In this document: positions 13,862-22,349 of the stretch, one piece after another
Position numbering within the stretch: the first letter of the stretch is position 1
How the letters are laid out: each line of letters starts with the position of its first letter
NCBI GenBank assembly: GCA_038318455.1
Contig: JBBQCF010000005.1
Coordinates: 1 to 39,719, forward strand
Source of the DNA: UBA12068 sp038318455
GTDB taxonomy: Bacteria > Patescibacteriota > Minisyncoccia > Moranbacterales > GWC2-37-73
Length of the DNA stretch: 39,719 nucleotides
Direction of reading: 5' to 3'
Made by a program: the position numbers and the translations under genes
The notes under the pieces: generated by a model
Seen by the model: the letters and a program-made list of their open reading frames with translations, nothing else
The model's database searches: none
What the model was told of the DNA's origin: nothing

Positions 13862-14731
13862 TTAGAAATTTTTGCAACCTTTGAGATATTCGCGAAGTTT
13901 GTCTCCAATTTCTGGATGCTTGAGGCCCATGTGAATTGTCGCTTTCACAAAATTGAACTTATCACCAGTATCAAGCCACTCTCCGTCAAGAACTTTTCCA
14001 TACAAAGCTTTATTTTCTTTGAGCATTATTTCAAAAGCATCGATCAGACGAATCTCTCCTGATTTTCCATGATCCATGGTGGCCAAAACATCAAAAACTT
14101 CTGGCGTCACAATATATTTTCCAACCGCGACCAAATTAGATGGAGCATCTTCTTTTTTTGGTTTTTCTACTAATCCTTTAACCTCATAAGTATTTTCATC
14201 GAGCTTAATTCCATCAATAACTCCAAACAAAGAAACTTGATCATCAGGAACTTCACTAAGTCCGATTACTGGATCCCCATACTTTTCATAAGTTTCCATC
14301 AATTGTTTTGAAGCTGGCACTTCACTGTCATATAAACAATCTCCAAAAATAACCAAAGCTGGCTCGCCATTCAAGAGATGCGCCGCTTGCAGGAGTGCAT
14401 GACCATCTCCAAGTGGTTTAGATTGACGAACATAGGAAAATTTAGCCAGACCTGCAATTTTTTGGACAGTTTCTAGAAGATCCTGCTTATTTTTCTCTAC
14501 TAAAGTATCCTCCAATTCATACGAGATATCAAAATGATCTTCAATTGCTCGCTTTCCGCGACCAGTTACGAAAATAATTTCTTCAATTCCTGAAGCCACT
14601 GCTTCTTCCACGAGATATTGAATCACTGGCTTATCAACAATCGGAAGCATCTCTTTTGGTTGTGATTTGGTTGCTGGCAAAAATCTTGTTCCAAATCCCG
14701 CTACTGGCAAAATTGCTTTTCTAATTTTCAT
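13862..14731 (-). CDS. galU: UTP-glucose-1-phosphate uridylyltransferase
   Basis: This 289-residue nucleotidyltransferase makes UDP-glucose from UTP and glucose-1-phosphate. The N-terminal signature AGFGTRFLPATKSQPKEML (11-29) holds the nucleotide loop and catalytic lysine region. VDKPVIQYLVEEA and the late GEIRLIDAFEIM segment are typical of bacterial GalU. The length is normal. It is the last gene of the minus-strand sugar-nucleotide unit, 23 bases after rfbA. UDP-glucose would feed glycosyltransferases of the nearby polysaccharide cluster. There is no SD. Confidence 0.96.
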   Translation of the reverse strand: MKIRKAILPVAGFGTRFLPATKSQPKEMLPIVDKPVIQYLVEEAVASGIEEIIFVTGRGKRAIEDHFDISYELEDTLVEKNKQDLLETVQKIAGLAKFSYVRQSKPLGDGHALLQAAHLLNGEPALVIFGDCLYDSEVPASKQLMETYEKYGDPVIGLSEVPDDQVSLFGVIDGIKLDENTYEVKGLVEKPKKEDAPSNLVAVGKYIVTPEVFDVLATMDHGKSGEIRLIDAFEIMLKENKALYGKVLDGEWLDTGDKFNFVKATIHMGLKHPEIGDKLREYLKGCKNF

Positions 14732-14754
14732 ATAATTTTTTTGTGTTTAAATTT

Positions 14755-15552
14755 TTATTGCAGACGCTTTTTGCTGCGTATTTTCAGTTCCTCGTTAAAC
14801 TCCCTTATAGCTTCCGCTATAATAGGATGAAAATTTTTACTAATACCTTTTTCTTTCACAATAATACTAGCTTCTAATAATGAATCTGGTGTTCCAGCAT
14901 CAAGCCATTCTCCATCAAACAATGTTACTTCTAATTGTTTTTTCTTAAGATATGTCTTGTTCACATCGGTAATTTCAATTTCTCCTCTTTCCGATGGCTT
15001 CATGTTTTTGGCAATTTCCACGCAATTATTGTCATATAAATAAAGCCCCGTCACAGCATAGTCACTAATCCAAGTGGTTGGCTTTTCAACAATTTCAACA
15101 GCTTTATTATTTTTATTGAACTTTACCACTCCGAATCTTTCTGGGTCAGAAACCTTTTTGGCAAAGACATGTCCGCCAGAGCGAAATTCTTTTATTTGCT
15201 TAGCAAAATCATCCTCAAAAATATTGTCGCCCAAAATAAGAGCCACATTATCATCGCCAATATGATTTTCACCCAGTGTCAAAGCTTCAGCAAGTCCACG
15301 TGGCGTCGATTGAACTTCAAAAGTAATATGCAGTCCATGTTTTTTAAACATTGAACCAAGTAAATTCAAAAATTGTCCTGAATGTTCAGGTGCAACAATA
15401 ACTAAAATATCTCTTATGCCAGCTTTAACAAGTGTATTAAGCGGATAAAAAATCATTTGGCTATCATATACTGGCAAAAGTTGTTTACTGGTTGTTGCCG
15501 TCATTGGAAAAAGCCTTGTGGCAGTTCCTCCCGCCAGAATTATACCTTTCAT
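14755..15552 (-). CDS. rfbA: Glucose-1-phosphate thymidylyltransferase (short form)
   Basis: This is the first enzyme of the dTDP-L-rhamnose route, making dTDP-glucose from dTTP and glucose-1-phosphate. The start is placed at the ATG at 15552 (MKGIILAGG), where the family begins and GAAGG lies upstream. An ATG 36 bases earlier would add 12 basic residues. The protein is then 265 residues against about 290. The nucleotide loop reads GGTATRLFPMT instead of the common GGSGTRLxPxT, and the sugar-binding LLPVYDKPMI reads LLPVYDSQMI, so substrate preference may differ. The other three Rml enzymes are encoded upstream in the same unit, which supports the assignment. Confidence 0.9.
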   Translation of the reverse strand: MKGIILAGGTATRLFPMTATTSKQLLPVYDSQMIFYPLNTLVKAGIRDILVIVAPEHSGQFLNLLGSMFKKHGLHITFEVQSTPRGLAEALTLGENHIGDDNVALILGDNIFEDDFAKQIKEFRSGGHVFAKKVSDPERFGVVKFNKNNKAVEIVEKPTTWISDYAVTGLYLYDNNCVEIAKNMKPSERGEIEITDVNKTYLKKKQLEVTLFDGEWLDAGTPDSLLEASIIVKEKGISKNFHPIIAEAIREFNEELKIRSKKRLQ

Positions 15553-15714
15553 TTTGCGCCTTCTTGTTTTTATTATTTGCTCCCCCATAATTAATATAAA
15601 TAAACAAATTATTAAATATCAAATTCCAGACAAATTACAACTTCCAAATTTAAAACCATGCATTTATTTTTTCTATTTACTACTTGGAATTTGTCGTTTG
15701 TTTTTTTTGTAATT
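15553..15714. repeat. AT-rich spacer with inverted repeat between glyA and rfbA
   Basis: CAAATTCCA (15620-15628) and TGGAATTTG (15685-15693) are perfect inverted arms within a longer imperfect palindrome. A T-run at about 15702-15709 is on the plus strand, so it does not help termination of the minus-strand genes. No gene is seen. Confidence 0.4.
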
Positions 15715-16962
15715 TTACACAGTTGGGTATATCGGATACTTTTTGCAGAATTTGGTCACATCCTTTTTTATTTCAGCCAAAGTTTTTTTATCAGAGTGTG
15801 CTGTGATGATAGCGTCAATCCACTCTACAATTATTTTAATTTCTTTTTCTTTCATGCCACGTGAAGTTATTGCTTGCACGCCAACACGAATGCCACTTGG
15901 ATCAAATGGTGAGCGAGTATCATCTGGAATCATATTTTTGTTCACCGTAATTCCCGCTTCATCTAATGCATGTTCAGCTTCCTTGCCAGTTACTTCTTTG
16001 CTGCCCATCACATCAATAAGCACCATGTGATAATCTGTGCCACCAAACATCAGTTTGTATCCTCTCTTAACTAATTCTTTTTCTAAAATTTTTGCATTTT
16101 TTACAACCTGTTTAGCGTAGGCCTTAAATGCTGGACGAGAAGCTTCCTCAAAAGCCACTGCTTTGGCTGCAATGTTGTTCATGTGTGGTCCTCCTTGAAA
16201 TCCAGGGAACGCTGATTTATCAATAGCTTTAGCAAATGCTTCTTTACACATAATCATTCCACCGCGTGGTCCACGAAGTGTTTTATGAGTTGTGGTGGTC
16301 ACAATATCAAAATATGGAACCGGATTTGGCATTGCTTTACCGGCGATCAAGCCTGCGATGTGAGCTATGTCAAACATGGAAACAGCTCCCACCTTTTTAG
16401 CAATGGCTGCAAATTTTTTATAATCCAACTGTCTGGTATATGCAGAAAAACCAGCCAAAATCAATTTTGGCTTATGCTTGATGGCCATTTTTTCTAATTC
16501 CTTATAATCAATCAAGCCATCCTTTCCAGTTTTATATCCAATGAAATTATAAATTTGTGCAGACAATGTTACTGGGTGTCCATGCGTAAGATGTCCTCCA
16601 TGAGAAAGATCCATACCTAAAACAGTGTCTCCTGGTTTAAGAACTGCATTATAGGCAATCATGTTGGCAGGTGCTCCAGAATGAGGTTGCACATTGACGT
16701 GATCAGCTCCAAAAAGTTTTTTAGCTCTAGCAATTGCCAAAGTCTCTATTTTATCAGTAAATTCCTGACCACCATAATATCTTTTCCCAGGATAACCCTC
16801 GGAATATTTATTTGTAAAAACAGTTCCAAGTGTTTCAAGTACAGCTTCGGAAACATAATTTTCAGAGGCAATAAGTTCCATCCCCTCTTGCTGACGCTTC
16901 ATTTCACCTGAAATTAATGCATAAACCTTAGAATCTTGTTTTTTAATTTTCTGTAATTCCAT
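15715..16962 (-). CDS. glyA: Serine hydroxymethyltransferase
   Basis: This PLP enzyme interconverts serine and glycine while charging tetrahydrofolate with a one-carbon unit. The start is taken at the ATG at 16962 (MELQKIKKQD; 415 residues, the usual length). A longer frame to 17007 adds 15 residues not found in the family. Landmarks are LIASENYVS, SEGYPGKRYYGG, the HSGAPAN motif and the Schiff-base lysine K227 in TTTTHKTLRGPRGG. It sits between rfbD and rfbA on the same strand. Co-transcription with sugar-nucleotide genes is unusual and may be only a matter of packing. There is no SD. Confidence 0.97.
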   Translation of the reverse strand: MELQKIKKQDSKVYALISGEMKRQQEGMELIASENYVSEAVLETLGTVFTNKYSEGYPGKRYYGGQEFTDKIETLAIARAKKLFGADHVNVQPHSGAPANMIAYNAVLKPGDTVLGMDLSHGGHLTHGHPVTLSAQIYNFIGYKTGKDGLIDYKELEKMAIKHKPKLILAGFSAYTRQLDYKKFAAIAKKVGAVSMFDIAHIAGLIAGKAMPNPVPYFDIVTTTTHKTLRGPRGGMIMCKEAFAKAIDKSAFPGFQGGPHMNNIAAKAVAFEEASRPAFKAYAKQVVKNAKILEKELVKRGYKLMFGGTDYHMVLIDVMGSKEVTGKEAEHALDEAGITVNKNMIPDDTRSPFDPSGIRVGVQAITSRGMKEKEIKIIVEWIDAIITAHSDKKTLAEIKKDVTKFCKKYPIYPTV

Positions 16963-17009
16963 AAAAGTATTCTTTAATTTGCAAATTTTAAAATTAATAA
17001 ATTTCAAAT

Positions 17010-17960
17010 TTATTTCAAGCCTTTGAGATATTCTCTAAGTGCTAATTTATAATTTCTAAGTGGATTTAATTTTGTGTTAATAAGCGTTGAAACATATGGA
17101 CGATTTGCTGCGCGTTCAAATTCATCACTGCCAACTGGAACAACTTTAGTTTTAATCTTAGCCATCTTATATAATTCTACAACTGCTTCATACCACGTGC
17201 AAGCGCCCTCATTGGCCACATGATAAATTCCAAAAGGTTTTTCCGATTCAATAATTTCTTTAGTCTTCTTTGCCAAGTCTGGAGCATAAGTAAAAAGCCC
17301 AGTTTCCTCATCAACGACTTTGACCTCCTTATTTTTCTTGCCAGCTTCTAACATCACATCGAAGAAACTTTTTTTGGCAGTTTTAGCTTTAGCAGGTTTA
17401 CCAAATAATTTTGAAAGTCTGACAATGTAATATTTTTCTCCGTTTTTTTGAACAGCTTCTTCGCCCATTAATTTCGTCTTACCATATTTTTGTACAGGTT
17501 CAGCAATCGCTTCTTCATTAAAACCAATTTCAGGCACAAAACCTTCATGCAAAGAACATGATCCACAAGAACCTCCACAACCAGCTGGTTCTGGAAATTC
17601 AGGCATTCCGGAAAAAACATAGTCGGTTGAAAAATGCACCAGAGTTGCATCTAGTTTTTTAGCAATCTTAGCGAGATATCCAGGAGCTTTGCCATTTAAT
17701 GCCAAGGCTTTTGCATATTCAGCTTTATCTTTTTCGCAAGCGTCTACTGCATTATATGCGGCAGCATTTAAAATAACAGCTGGCGCAAGTTTGGTTATTT
17801 TTTCTTTAACTTGAGCTTCGTCTGTAATATCGATTTTATCAAAATCCCAAGCCGTGACAACATAGTCTTTGTCATTTTCAAAAATCAAAGTTAATTCTTG
17901 TCCCAACATTCCTTTTGAGCCAAGTACCAAGACTTTTCTTTTTTTATCTATATTTTTCAT
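17010..17960 (-). CDS. rfbD: dTDP-4-dehydrorhamnose reductase with a cysteine-rich insertion
   Basis: This is the last enzyme of dTDP-L-rhamnose synthesis, an NAD(P)H-dependent short-chain-dehydrogenase-fold protein of 316 residues. It has the nucleotide loop GSKGMLG (14-20), the catalytic STDYVF (111-116) and the Y159/K163 pair in YGKTK. Between STDYVF and YGKTK, where the family has only a short loop, there is an extra stretch of about 25 residues containing GCGGSCGSCSLHEG (C128, C132, C135, H138). The CX3CX2CX2H arrangement could bind zinc or an Fe-S cluster next to the active-site region. The context (rfbB, rfbC and rfbA in the same unit) supports the assignment. There is no SD. Confidence 0.92.
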   Translation of the reverse strand: MKNIDKKRKVLVLGSKGMLGQELTLIFENDKDYVVTAWDFDKIDITDEAQVKEKITKLAPAVILNAAAYNAVDACEKDKAEYAKALALNGKAPGYLAKIAKKLDATLVHFSTDYVFSGMPEFPEPAGCGGSCGSCSLHEGFVPEIGFNEEAIAEPVQKYGKTKLMGEEAVQKNGEKYYIVRLSKLFGKPAKAKTAKKSFFDVMLEAGKKNKEVKVVDEETGLFTYAPDLAKKTKEIIESEKPFGIYHVANEGACTWYEAVVELYKMAKIKTKVVPVGSDEFERAANRPYVSTLINTKLNPLRNYKLALREYLKGLK

Positions 17961-18044
17961 ATATCTTAAATCTTTAATTTATTATTAATTACGCCTACAT
18001 ATTATGGCAAATATTAACAAAAATGTCCACTACCAAGCAATAAA

Positions 18045-18755
18045 TTAGAGGGCTAATTTTGCTGCTAAATATTTCTTGGCCTCAATTTGTTCCTCGAAAG
18101 AATTTTCAAGTTCCAAGCTTATATAGTGTGGCAAATATTGACGATAAGGTAAAATATAGTCCAATTCTGAAAGTCCAACCATGTAATGTCCACTAAATCC
18201 CTTCCAGTGTCGATTAAAAAGTCTCTTAATTATATATCTAAAGCGTGGAAGTGCTGAAACATGAGAACAGCCTATTGGATATTTTTCTAAACATGTCGTA
18301 ACTTGTGCATACGCCCTAGGAGCTTCTATTTGAGATCTTTTGTGATGTTGCACATCGAAACAAATACCACCAAATTGTGAAAGGTATTTTTCGTCATATG
18401 GTTTGAAATGATTTTCAATAAAAATTTTGTTGGTATATTTTTTCAAGCATTCACCTAGTTCAGAATTGACGTGAATATTGTAAACTTCCGTTTTATATTT
18501 GTTCTCAAACAGTTCCACTTCCCACTCTTCCATATCTTGATTTCGAAGATGAACGTGTGGAATTTCTAAACCTTCAATATCTTCCAATAATTTGTACAAC
18601 TCTTTACGCTTTTCAACTGGCAAAAATGTTGGAAAAAGTGCAATTTTTTTTATTCCAAATTTTTTCATTTCCTCAACTTTTCCTTTCCAATCAGAATTTG
18701 GAGTTGTGGTGAGTCCCAATAAAATTTCATGTTTTTTATCTTGCATGTTTTTCAA
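18045..18755 (-). CDS. TIM-barrel (AP-endonuclease-2/sugar-isomerase-like) protein
   Basis: This 236-residue protein has no confident family name, but it reads as a xylose-isomerase-like TIM barrel. Successive beta strands end in polar metal-ligand-type residues: H68 in PHVHLRN, H95 in NIHVNSE, E114 in IFIENHF, D134 and H137 in CFDVQHH, H165 in GCSHVS, and E215/E217 in SLELENS. Such barrels are sugar isomerases, epimerases or endonuclease IV. Because it sits inside the dTDP-rhamnose/UDP-glucose unit between rfbD and a DUF2207 gene, a sugar-related role is a reasonable guess. It is somewhat shorter than typical family members (about 260-290). There is no SD. Confidence 0.6.
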   Translation of the reverse strand: MKNMQDKKHEILLGLTTTPNSDWKGKVEEMKKFGIKKIALFPTFLPVEKRKELYKLLEDIEGLEIPHVHLRNQDMEEWEVELFENKYKTEVYNIHVNSELGECLKKYTNKIFIENHFKPYDEKYLSQFGGICFDVQHHKRSQIEAPRAYAQVTTCLEKYPIGCSHVSALPRFRYIIKRLFNRHWKGFSGHYMVGLSELDYILPYRQYLPHYISLELENSFEEQIEAKKYLAAKLAL

Positions 18756-18779
18756 AATATAAATTTAATATTATTTTAA

Positions 18780-20483
18780 TCACCAACCTCCCCCACCGCC
18801 TCCGCCTCCTCCACCGCCAGATGAGCCACTGCCACCGCTACCAGATGAGCTACCACCTCTTCCACTAGAGGGAGAGGCTATGCTAGCCCCAATAGCATTA
18901 GATAATTTATCTATTGTACTTGAGAAATTATCAACATTCAAAGAAGATGCGTCACCAACGTACCAAGCTGGAATGTGTGTAGTGTGATAATCCTGCCCAT
19001 AAATTTCTTGCATTCTGTTTATCCATAATTTTGTCATCCCAAACAAAATTGCATATGGCAAACATTTTTCAAAAATATTTTCTTTTTCGTAGAAAACAGC
19101 CCTATCCTTATCCACTGTTTCCATAAATAACTTAAACCCTTCAATTTTCCAATTCAATTCAGCACCTAGTAATGTTTTCTTTGGCATCAAAAAACCAAAT
19201 GCAAGCAGTATAATTCCAGATAACTTAAAGCCCGGAATAGGTAACGGTAAAAAAAATATTACCACACCAAATATTTTCATGAAAAGTCCAATATTTAATC
19301 CGGCAGTTAGGATTAGCCCGTTATTTTTAAGTTTATTTTTTGCTAACTTTTTAATATTATTTACGTTTTTATAAAACTTATTTTTAAGCGAACTCAATGT
19401 AACCACATTATTGTTAAGAAATATTGCATCAAAAATAGTTTGCTGTATTTCAGTTAAAACCACCTCGACACCTCGTTCTGGGTTTTCATTAACAGCAAAT
19501 AATGTTGTTTTTCCCTTGATTTTTTTAATAATAATTAGACCCCTAGTTGCAAACCAAATTATTTCTGCAGTAATTAATTTATTTTCAAATCCTCCACTCT
19601 TCATTAGCATGCCCATTTCAATTGGAGACAAATTTCCTGGCACGTCATATTCAGCAATAATTGGCTTATTTAAGACTGGATCTTTGCCATATTTTAGCCA
19701 AGTTAAAAATGAAATCAAAAAAACAAAGACGGGAATCAATAAAAAGAGGTATTGTCCATATAACTCCAAAAAGCTTGGAATATGTGGGGTAAAGATGTTT
19801 TTAGGAAAAATTATCGAAGCTGTAATTCCTTGCCTTGCTAAAAGTGTTCCAGTTGAATTAAACTCCAAAACACTTGGCGCACTCCAAACATAAGTTGCTG
19901 CATTTTTTTCTTTTGATCCTAATGCGCCAGTATAATAATCCGCAGTTGCATTTTGTTTGGTAACTTCTGGCGGAAATTTAATGCTAGCGTGAAATTTGTC
20001 AGTTTCCAAATCCCAAAAATTTCCATTCAAGTTCCAATATAGTTCATCAAATTTTTGATTTCCAAAACGAATTGCATTTTGCACTTTATAATGAATAATA
20101 TAGGTATTTATCCCCTGAACAGTTGTGTTTGCAGCACCAATTTTCCATGTCACCGTTCCGTCAGCCGAGTTTTTACTTGCCTGATATTCATATTTTTGAC
20201 CTTTTGCATCAGTAATATTTAAAAGTTCCACGGGTAGTTGTATTTTTTTACCTTCAATATTTACCTGTGTCGGCAAAATACGAAAAATGCCATGCTTGCC
20301 AACCGCTTGACCGCAATCAGCGGTAATTTTTTCCGTAATATCCAAAGAAGAGTCCTTGTTTATAATGATTTGCGAATCAAAATCCTTAATGTACCAATCA
20401 GTAACATTTTCTCTGGCAAGTGAAATTTTTGGAACCAATAAGCATGCGACAGCAAACAATGCTAGAACAATTTTCTTGGACAT
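18780..20483 (-). CDS. DUF2207-family membrane protein with glycine-rich tail
   Basis: This 567-residue protein begins with a signal peptide (about 1-23, ending SLA). An extracytoplasmic beta-rich DUF2207 domain follows (about 25-230, WYIKDFDSQIIINKDSSLDITEKI start), then a membrane helix (about 243-264), a cytoplasmic region and two further hydrophobic segments (about 400-440). A low-complexity C-terminus follows, with a run of glycines ending in Trp. This is the usual layout of the family, whose function is unknown. It lies 21 bases after rfbB in the sugar-nucleotide unit, suggesting an envelope role. There is no SD. Confidence 0.88.
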   Translation of the reverse strand: MSKKIVLALFAVACLLVPKISLARENVTDWYIKDFDSQIIINKDSSLDITEKITADCGQAVGKHGIFRILPTQVNIEGKKIQLPVELLNITDAKGQKYEYQASKNSADGTVTWKIGAANTTVQGINTYIIHYKVQNAIRFGNQKFDELYWNLNGNFWDLETDKFHASIKFPPEVTKQNATADYYTGALGSKEKNAATYVWSAPSVLEFNSTGTLLARQGITASIIFPKNIFTPHIPSFLELYGQYLFLLIPVFVFLISFLTWLKYGKDPVLNKPIIAEYDVPGNLSPIEMGMLMKSGGFENKLITAEIIWFATRGLIIIKKIKGKTTLFAVNENPERGVEVVLTEIQQTIFDAIFLNNNVVTLSSLKNKFYKNVNNIKKLAKNKLKNNGLILTAGLNIGLFMKIFGVVIFFLPLPIPGFKLSGIILLAFGFLMPKKTLLGAELNWKIEGFKLFMETVDKDRAVFYEKENIFEKCLPYAILFGMTKLWINRMQEIYGQDYHTTHIPAWYVGDASSLNVDNFSSTIDKLSNAIGASIASPSSGRGGSSSGSGGSGSSGGGGGGGGGGGW

Positions 20484-20504
20484 ATTTTTTATATTAAAAA
20501 ATTT

Positions 20505-21509
20505 TTACTTATTGTATTGTTTTTCATAATATTCTTGATATTCTCCGCTCTTGATGTTTTTCCACCAAACCTCATTTTCGGCAAACCAAGTCACTGTCTT
20601 TGCAATTCCATCTTCAAAAGTTATTTGGGGCTCAAAGCCAAGTTCATTTTTAATCTTGGAAAAATCAATTGCGTAGCGCTTGTCATGACCTTTTCTATCC
20701 TCGACATATTCAATCCAACTTTCATCGCGACAAAGAATACCCAAAATTGTTTTCACGATTTCCATATTGGTTTTTTCGCCATTTCCTCCCACGCAATAAG
20801 TTTCACCGATTTTTCCTTTGTGAATAATTGTATCAATCGCTCGGCAATGATCCTTAACATGCAGCCAATCGCGAACTTGCAATCCATCGCCATATACTGG
20901 AATTTTTTTTCCCTGCATTAAGTTCGTGATTGCCAACGGGATCAATTTTTCCGGAAAATGATATGGACCATAGTTATTGGAACAATTTGAGATTGTTACA
21001 GGCAGATTATGCGTGTGAAAATATGCCCGCACCAAGTGGTCTGAACCCGCTTTGGAGGCCGAATATGGGGATCTGGGATCATACGGCGTTGATTCATTAA
21101 AAGGGGCTTCTTGAGGCGCTAAAGACCCAAAAACCTCATCTGTAGACACGTGATGGAAGCGCAAATTACCTGCCTTCCTGGCTGCTTCGAGCAAGGTATG
21201 CGTTCCTATTACATTTGTACGTACAAAGGCAGCTGAATCGATAATGGAGCGGTCTACGTGCGATTCAGCGGCAAAATGCACGATGATATCAACTTCTTTG
21301 GCTAATTTATCAACCAATTCACTGTCGCAAATATCCCCTTTCACAAACCTGTGACGAGTATTGCTTTCCAATTCTTTCAAATTCTCCAAATTTCCCGCAT
21401 ACGTCAAAGCATCCAGATTAATAATTTCATAATCTGGATAGGTATTTAAAATATGATGCACAAAATTTGATCCAATAAAACCAGCACCACCAGTAACTAA
21501 AATTTTCAT
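20505..21509 (-). CDS. rfbB: dTDP-glucose 4,6-dehydratase
   Basis: This is the second step of dTDP-L-rhamnose synthesis: NAD-dependent dehydration of dTDP-glucose to the 4-keto-6-deoxy sugar. The 334-residue extended-SDR protein shows TGGAGFIGSNF at 6-16, the catalytic STDEVFG with T123, D124 and E125, and the YSASK pair Y149/K153. The length and motifs are fully typical. It lies between rfbC and the DUF2207 gene on the same strand. There is no SD. Confidence 0.97.
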   Translation of the reverse strand: MKILVTGGAGFIGSNFVHHILNTYPDYEIINLDALTYAGNLENLKELESNTRHRFVKGDICDSELVDKLAKEVDIIVHFAAESHVDRSIIDSAAFVRTNVIGTHTLLEAARKAGNLRFHHVSTDEVFGSLAPQEAPFNESTPYDPRSPYSASKAGSDHLVRAYFHTHNLPVTISNCSNNYGPYHFPEKLIPLAITNLMQGKKIPVYGDGLQVRDWLHVKDHCRAIDTIIHKGKIGETYCVGGNGEKTNMEIVKTILGILCRDESWIEYVEDRKGHDKRYAIDFSKIKNELGFEPQITFEDGIAKTVTWFAENEVWWKNIKSGEYQEYYEKQYNK

Positions 21510-21599
21510 AAAAAATTTTAAGTTTGTAAAGTTCCAAGTTTGTAAAGTTTTTAAAGTATTTAACCTTATAAACCTGATGAACTTTATAACTTGATAAAC
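21510..21599. repeat. Imperfect palindromic spacer between rfbC and rfbB
   Basis: The left half repeats AAGTTTGTAAAGTT twice. The right half holds related words in inverted orientation (ACTTTATAACTTGATAAACTT), so the whole spacer can fold back on itself. It is similar in character to the spacers at 2395 and 10140. No gene is seen. Confidence 0.45.
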
Positions 21600-22151
21600 T
21601 TATAATGTAAATGGTGAATTAAATTCTGCAAATTTTTGTGCCGTAGCATCTTTTACTGAAAGAATTGGACTACTGCTTGGCCAATAAATTTTAAGATCTT
21701 CGTCGTTCCACAAAATTGCACCTTCAGATTCTGGATAATAAAAATCGTCACACTTATATTGAAATTCTGTCTCGCCCTCCAGCACATAAAATCCATGAGC
21801 AAAACCCTTAGGAACAAAGAGCATCAAAAAATTGTTCGCCGTAAGTTCAAAACCTTCCCACTTGCCAAAGGTTGGCGAATCTTTGCGAAGATCAACAATC
21901 ACGTCATATACTGCTCCCTTGGTGACGCGCACCAATTTTGCTTGTGTGTGTGGCGCCAATTGATAGTGCAGTCCACGCAGCACACCTTTTGAAACTGACT
22001 TAGAATGATTGTCCTGCACGAAATCAGCCTCAATTCCCATTTCAGCAAACTTTTTCTTGGAATATGTTTCCATGAAAAACCCTCTTTCGTCATTATAAAC
22101 TTTTGGCTTGATTAAATAGGCGTCTTTCAAAGTTGTTTCTAATTTTTCCAT
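21600..22151 (-). CDS. rfbC: dTDP-4-dehydrorhamnose 3,5-epimerase
   Basis: This cupin-fold epimerase (183 residues) carries out the third step of dTDP-L-rhamnose synthesis. Expected active-site residues are present: H62 in GLHYQ, K72 in AKLVRV, H119 in GFAHGF and Y132 in FQYKCDDFY. DERGFFMETY near the start is typical. The length is normal. It is the first gene of the downstream sugar-nucleotide unit, after the terminator at 22301-22331 and a REP-like element. Its promoter should lie in 22152-22300; only a weak TTGAAA/TAAACT pair is seen there. Confidence 0.96.
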   Translation of the reverse strand: MEKLETTLKDAYLIKPKVYNDERGFFMETYSKKKFAEMGIEADFVQDNHSKSVSKGVLRGLHYQLAPHTQAKLVRVTKGAVYDVIVDLRKDSPTFGKWEGFELTANNFLMLFVPKGFAHGFYVLEGETEFQYKCDDFYYPESEGAILWNDEDLKIYWPSSSPILSVKDATAQKFAEFNSPFTL

Positions 22152-22161
22152 AATTCTTCAA

Positions 22162-22240
22162 TGTCATTCCCAACTTGACTGGGAATCCAGCATTTAAATA
22201 GCGATAATGCTCCTAGATTCCCGTTTCCACGGGAATGACA
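22162..22240. repeat. REP-like palindromic element, copy 1
   Basis: This 79-base element is bounded by TGTCATTCCC and its reverse complement GGGAATGACA. Inside are two hairpins (ATTCCC...GGGAAT twice) around an AT-rich middle. It is nearly the same as the element at 28400-28483. The core words resemble GTCATTCCC...GGGAATCC repeats known from many bacterial genomes, which are REP-type elements mobilised in trans by RAYT (TnpA-REP) proteins. No transposase is in the window. Confidence 0.8.
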
Positions 22241-22300
22241 ATAGTAAAGTTTAATTTTGATTTTTAACACCTTTCAATACTAGCGTATTTTGACAAAATA

Positions 22301-22331
22301 AAAAAGAGCAACCCAATTGGTAGCTCTTTTT
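22301..22331. terminator. Terminator ending the polysaccharide unit after the DUF4012 gene
   Basis: AAAAAGAGC (22301-22309) pairs with GCTCTTTTT (22323-22331), and an inner ACC/GGT pair closes a CAATT loop. It lies 18 bases past the stop of the minus-strand DUF4012 gene. The symmetric A/T tracts would let it work on both strands. Confidence 0.85.
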
Positions 22332-22349
22332 AAGCATATTTCAGAAAAA

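Noticed and set aside
17523..17588. Radical-SAM motif in RmlD
   Set aside because: CX3CX2C matches the radical-SAM spacing by chance. The protein is otherwise a complete SDR reductase with no radical-SAM barrel.
22162..22240. CRISPR-like repeat
   Set aside because: The repeated words are in inverted, not direct, arrangement, with no regular spacers.
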